Shown here piece by piece: positions 6,597 to 8,836 of a stretch of DNA of 8,836 nucleotides. The stretch covers positions 1-8,836 of the forward strand of contig JAIKZT010000139.1 in NCBI GenBank assembly GCA_024682015.1, read 5' to 3'. Source of the stretch: Clostridia bacterium. Its GTDB lineage: Bacteria > Bacillota > Clostridia > Peptostreptococcales > Anaerovoracaceae. The notes below the pieces were generated by a model that was not told the DNA's origin, did no database searches, and saw only the letters and a list, made by a program, of their open reading frames with translations. Each line of letters starts with the position of its first letter. The first letter of the stretch is position 1. Made by a program: the position numbers and the translations under genes.

Positions 6597-7579
6597 ATTT
6601 CAACCTTGCGGGCCTCATCAAGGCCGCCGTTCTGAACGGCACGCCGCTGCTCTTCGGCACTTCGGGCGAGATCCTCACGGAAAAGAGCGGCAACCTGAAC
6701 CTGGGCGTGGAAGGCCTGATGTTCATGGGCGGAGCGTTCGGCCTGGCCGGCGCTTTCTGGTACGATCGGGCGGCGGGCGCCGGCGCTTCTGGGCTGGTCG
6801 CGGTGCTCATCGCGCTGCTCTGCTCCTTCCTGGCCGGCTGCGCCGGGTCGCTCATCTTCAGCTTCCTCACCATATCTCTTCGCGCAAACCAGAACGTGAC
6901 GGGCCTTGCACTTACCATCTTCGGCACGGGCATCGGCCAGTTCGTGGGCGAGCAGATGCGTCTGAAGGTGGGCGGCAACATCTCCATCTCCAACGCGCTG
7001 AAGGGCTCTTTCGCCAACCCGGTGCTGCCGAAAGCCCTGCAGGATATCCCGTTCCTGGGACAGGTCCTGTTCTCCTATAACGGTTTCGTCTATCTGGGCA
7101 TCGCCATGGCCATCGTTATGTCCGTCTTCCTGAACCGCACTCGCAAGGGCCTCTACCTGAAGGCCGTGGGCGAAAGCCCCTCGACGGCGGATGCGGCGGG
7201 CATCAACGTGACGAGATACAAGTATCTGGCTACCGTCATCGGCGGCGGCATCTCCGCCATCGGCGGCATGGTCTACACTATGACGATCGCCGGCACGGTC
7301 TGGAACCACACGGCTCTGTCCGGCGAAGGCTGGGTGGCCGTGGCGCTGGTCATCTTCTGCCTGTGGAAGCCGCTGAACGCCCTGTGGGGTTCGGTGCTCT
7401 TCGGCGGGCTGATGATCATGTACCTGCGCGTGCCCATCTCGTTCATCCCGTCGCAGATCTACAAGGTCGTGCCCTACATCGTGACGGCCATCGTGCTCGT
7501 AATCGTGTCGCTGCGGCAGAGAAAGGAGGACCAGCCTCCCCAGAGCCTGGGCCTTCCGTATTTCCGGGAAGAGCGCTGA
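6593..7579 (+). CDS. BMP-type ABC importer permease 2 (NupQ-like)
   Basis: The 328-residue protein is a second multi-spanning permease, with hydrophobic stretches around 35-57, 67-95, 102-120, 163-180, 211-235, 246-258, 262-280 and 290-307. NLNLGVEGLM (34-43) corresponds to NIGAEGQ in permease 1. GLYLKAVGESPSTADAAGINV (186-206) is the coupling loop equivalent to that of the partner. These features mark the COG1079-like half of the permease pair. The start overlaps permease 1 by 4 bp, with AAAGGAGG 7 bp upstream. It is the last importer gene, and an intrinsic terminator follows 12 bp after the stop. No enzyme gene is attached to the operon, so substrate identity rests on the family and on the neighbouring xpt-purR. 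Confidence 0.91.
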   Translation: MNFNLAGLIKAAVLNGTPLLFGTSGEILTEKSGNLNLGVEGLMFMGGAFGLAGAFWYDRAAGAGASGLVAVLIALLCSFLAGCAGSLIFSFLTISLRANQNVTGLALTIFGTGIGQFVGEQMRLKVGGNISISNALKGSFANPVLPKALQDIPFLGQVLFSYNGFVYLGIAMAIVMSVFLNRTRKGLYLKAVGESPSTADAAGINVTRYKYLATVIGGGISAIGGMVYTMTIAGTVWNHTALSGEGWVAVALVIFCLWKPLNALWGSVLFGGLMIMYLRVPISFIPSQIYKVVPYIVTAIVLVIVSLRQRKEDQPPQSLGLPYFREER

Positions 7580-7581
7580 TA

Positions 7582-7590
7582 TGGTATAAT
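7582..7590 (+). promoter_or_regulatory. Extended -10 promoter for nnrD
   Basis: TGGTATAAT is a perfect extended -10 (TGn then TATAAT at 7585-7590) just after the permease 2 stop. The -35 region is poor (TTCCGG at 7562-7567). Transcription would begin near 7597, inside the left arm of the overlapping terminator, so the new transcript would lack most of that arm and should not terminate there. Confidence 0.55.
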
Positions 7591-7591
7591 A

Positions 7592-7617
7592 ACGGCGGAG
7601 CGATCCGCCGTTTTTTT
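7592..7617 (+). terminator. Intrinsic terminator of the importer operon
   Basis: ACGGCGGA (7592-7599) and TCCGCCGT (7604-7611) form a perfect 8-bp GC-rich stem with a 4-base loop GCGA, followed by seven T residues at 7611-7617. It lies 12 bp after the permease 2 stop. Confidence 0.93.
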
Positions 7618-7624
7618 CTTGAAA

Positions 7625-7630
7625 AAGGAA
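7625..7630 (+). promoter_or_regulatory. Ribosome binding site that decides the nnrD start
   Basis: AAGGAA lies 7 bp before the ATG at 7638. An in-frame TTG at 7632 is only 1 bp from this site, too close for initiation, so the ATG is preferred. Confidence 0.75.
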
Positions 7631-7637
7631 GTTGCAG

Positions 7638-8516
7638 ATGGAACAGATCACAAGCGAACGGGTAAGAACATGGCTGCCCAAGCGGGAACAGAGCGCGCAT
7701 AAGGGAGACTTCGGCAGGCTTCTCATCGTCGCCGGCAGCCGGGGCATGATGGGCGCGGCCGTGCTCTGCTGCCGCGCGGCTTTTCGCAGCGGGGCAGGGC
7801 TGGTCGCGGCGTGCTGCGATCCGGCGCTGTTTTCGGACGTTCACGCGGGCGTTCCCGAGGCGACCTGCGTGGCAAGGGAAGGCGTGAACCTATCCAGGTA
7901 TGACGCCGCTGCCGCGGGCCCTGGCCTTGGCGTGAACTTCACCAATTGGGAGACCGTCTGCCGCCTGCTGCGCGGGTTTTCCGGTCCCCTCGTGCTCGAT
8001 GCGGATGCGCTGAACTGCTTGTCGGAATACGGTATTCCGCCGTCTGAAGAAATGGCCTGCTCTCTCGTCATAACGCCCCATGCGGGTGAGGCTGCCAGGC
8101 TCGTGAACGCTATGAATCTTCAGGGCCTGAGCCCTGTCAGGCCGGTGGATATCTCCGCAGATCGCGAGCGCTTCGGCCTGCTGCTGGCGAAGAACCTGAA
8201 CGCTGTCTGCGTGATGAAGGGAGCGCGCAGCCTCGTGTGCGGCCCGGACGGAACCGTCTACGAAAATACGACCGGCAACCCCGGCATGGCGACCGGCGGA
8301 TCCGGGGACGTGCTGACGGGCATGATCGGGTCCCTGGCTGGGCAGCTGGCGGCGCAGGGCGCTTCCCCCGAGGAGGCTGCGAAACGGGCAGCCGTGCTCG
8401 GCGTTTACCTCCACGGTCTGGCAGGCGATCTCGCGGCAAAGGTCTGGGGCGAATCGGGCCTGATGGCGCGCGATCTGGCGGACTTCGCGGCGCTGGCTCT
8501 GAAGTCCCTTGCGTGA
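7638..8516 (+). CDS. nnrD: ADP-dependent NAD(P)H-hydrate dehydratase
   Basis: The 292-residue product is a stand-alone YjeF C-terminal (carbohydrate kinase-like) domain protein, similar in length to B. subtilis YxkO. It repairs damaged NADH and NADPH by dehydrating the S-form hydrates, using ADP in bacteria. Motifs in order are HKGDFG (21-26), GSRGMMGA (33-40), AGPGLG (93-98), LDADALN (120-126), TPHAGE (146-151), VMKGA (192-196) and NPGMATGGSGDVLTG (214-228), with D224 as the expected catalytic residue. The N-terminal epimerase domain found in fused homologues is absent, so that activity would have to be encoded elsewhere. The gene has its own promoter candidate and sits between two transcription barriers. 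Its TGA stop is the first three bases of a downstream inverted-repeat element, so the natural C-terminus may have been changed slightly. Confidence 0.92.
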   Translation: MEQITSERVRTWLPKREQSAHKGDFGRLLIVAGSRGMMGAAVLCCRAAFRSGAGLVAACCDPALFSDVHAGVPEATCVAREGVNLSRYDAAAAGPGLGVNFTNWETVCRLLRGFSGPLVLDADALNCLSEYGIPPSEEMACSLVITPHAGEAARLVNAMNLQGLSPVRPVDISADRERFGLLLAKNLNAVCVMKGARSLVCGPDGTVYENTTGNPGMATGGSGDVLTGMIGSLAGQLAAQGASPEEAAKRAAVLGVYLHGLAGDLAAKVWGESGLMARDLADFAALALKSLA

Positions 8517-8636
8517 GACATGGGGACTGCTCCTTGTCCCACTTTGACACATGGGGACGGTTCCTTGTCCCACTTTGAGACATCTGAACCGTCCCTCTAT
8601 CTCATTTTGAGACATCTGAACCGTCCCCATGTCTCA
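8514..8636. mobile_element. 123-bp mini-element with perfect 14-bp terminal inverted repeats
   Basis: TGAGACATGGGGAC at 8514-8527 is exactly the reverse complement of 8623-8636. Inside lie two direct 30-bp units (8518-8547 and 8549-8578, two mismatches), then two units in the opposite sense (8579-8610 and 8611-8638) sharing their first 17 bases. Each unit can fold: GGGAC/GTCCC in the first two, and TGAGACAT/ATGTCTCA (8608-8615 with 8629-8636) in the last. The element has no coding capacity. It resembles non-autonomous REP/MITE-type repeats with a GGGGACGGTTC core that I recall from Firmicutes genomes, probably moved by a transposase acting in trans. No target-site duplication is evident. Confidence 0.7.
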
Positions 8637-8647
8637 CTAAATTCATA

Positions 8648-8675
8648 TTGACAAAAAATAAACAAAGTATATAAT
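8648..8675 (+). promoter_or_regulatory. Consensus sigma-A promoter of the crotonase-family gene
   Basis: TTGACA at 8648-8653 and TATAAT at 8670-8675 both match consensus perfectly, with a 16-bp spacer. The start of transcription should be near 8682. This is the strongest promoter in the window and suggests high expression of the downstream gene. Confidence 0.9.
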
Positions 8676-8684
8676 GAAATGTGA

Positions 8685-8705
8685 GGGTTCATGCTGAAGG
8701 AACCC
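8685..8705 (+). promoter_or_regulatory. 5' leader hairpin
   Basis: GGGTTC (8685-8690) pairs with GAACCC (8700-8705) across a 9-base loop, within a few bases of the predicted transcript start and 4 bp before the ribosome binding site. A 5' terminal hairpin of this kind commonly protects mRNA from decay. There is no T-run, so it is not a terminator. Confidence 0.5.
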
Positions 8706-8709
8706 CGTC

Positions 8710-8716
8710 AAGGAGG
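8710..8716 (+). promoter_or_regulatory. Strong ribosome binding site for the crotonase-family gene
   Basis: AAGGAGG is located 7 bp before the ATG at 8724, close to ideal sequence and spacing, and fixes the start. Confidence 0.88.
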
Positions 8717-8723
8717 ATCATCA

Positions 8724-8836
8724 ATGGCATTTGTTGAATTAGAAGTGAAGGGCCAGGTAGGCATCCTGACGATCAACCGTCCCGAGGCGCTGAACGCCCT
8801 GAACGACCAGGTCATCGCGCAGCTCGGCGAGATGCT
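8724..8836 (+). CDS. Enoyl-CoA hydratase/crotonase family protein, N-terminal part
   Basis: Only the first 37 codons are in the window. They read MAFVELEVKGQVGILTINRP and continue EALNALNDQVIAQLGEM. The GILTINRPEALNALN stretch is the N-terminal signature of the crotonase superfamily, which hydrates or dehydrates acyl-CoA esters through an oxyanion-hole fold. In Clostridia this could be the crotonase (crt) of butyrate formation, and the very strong promoter and binding site would suit a central fermentation enzyme. The catalytic Glu residues lie beyond the window edge, so the precise reaction cannot be decided. The codons resemble those of the rest of the window. Confidence 0.88.
   Translation, partial: MAFVELEVKGQVGILTINRPEALNALNDQVIAQLGEM

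Noticed and set aside
7632..7637. TTG at 7632 as the nnrD start
   Set aside because: It is only 1 bp from AAGGAA; the ATG at 7638 has proper spacing.
8518..8638. Possible CRISPR array from the repeated 30-bp units
   Set aside because: There are only two direct copies followed by two inverted ones, with no spacers between them and no cas genes. The symmetry fits an inverted-repeat element.

Overview
The window looks like part of a chromosome from a GC-rich Gram-positive bacterium of the Firmicutes, most likely a Clostridia-type anaerobe. Support comes from a PurR repressor of the Bacillus type, an adjacent Bacillus-type xanthine phosphoribosyltransferase, a lipoprotein substrate-binding protein, strong AAGGAGG ribosome binding sites, and a crotonase-family gene of the sort found in butyrate and fatty-acid pathways. 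Species cannot be named from this sequence. All recognised genes lie on the + strand; the long minus-strand reading frames are shadows of GC-rich codons.

Layout: (1) 1-813, the C-terminal end of a DUF2207-type membrane protein with a polyglycine tail. (2) 814-981, a gene-free gap holding two inverted REP-like hairpins. (3) 982-2376, xpt and purR, 3 bp apart. (4) 2377-2697, an AT-richer regulatory region with a perfect 14-bp inverted repeat that contains a PurBox-like sequence and also resembles a terminator, followed by a good promoter. (5) 2698-7579, a four-gene ABC importer of the BMP/NupNOPQ type (lipoprotein, double ATPase, two permeases), with a strong hairpin terminator between the lipoprotein gene and the ATPase gene. 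(6) 7580-7637, a terminator that overlaps a promoter for the next gene. (7) 7638-8516, nnrD, an NAD(P)H-hydrate repair dehydratase. (8) 8514-8636, a 123-bp mini-element with perfect 14-bp terminal inverted repeats that supplies the nnrD stop codon. (9) 8648-8836, a consensus promoter, a leader hairpin and the first 37 codons of an enoyl-CoA hydratase/crotonase family gene.

How the genes fit together: regions 3-5 form a purine salvage unit. The importer probably brings in purine nucleosides or bases, Xpt converts xanthine to XMP with PRPP, and PurR senses PRPP and controls purine genes. The PurBox-like palindrome just upstream of the importer suggests PurR control of uptake, but its half-site orientation and spacing differ from the Bacillus arrangement, so this is a hypothesis. 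I did not find a wholly new multi-gene system. The unusual material is mostly in the non-coding parts: the palindrome, the promoter that starts inside a terminator, the two repeat elements, and a lineage-type degenerate second ATP site in the transporter ATPase.
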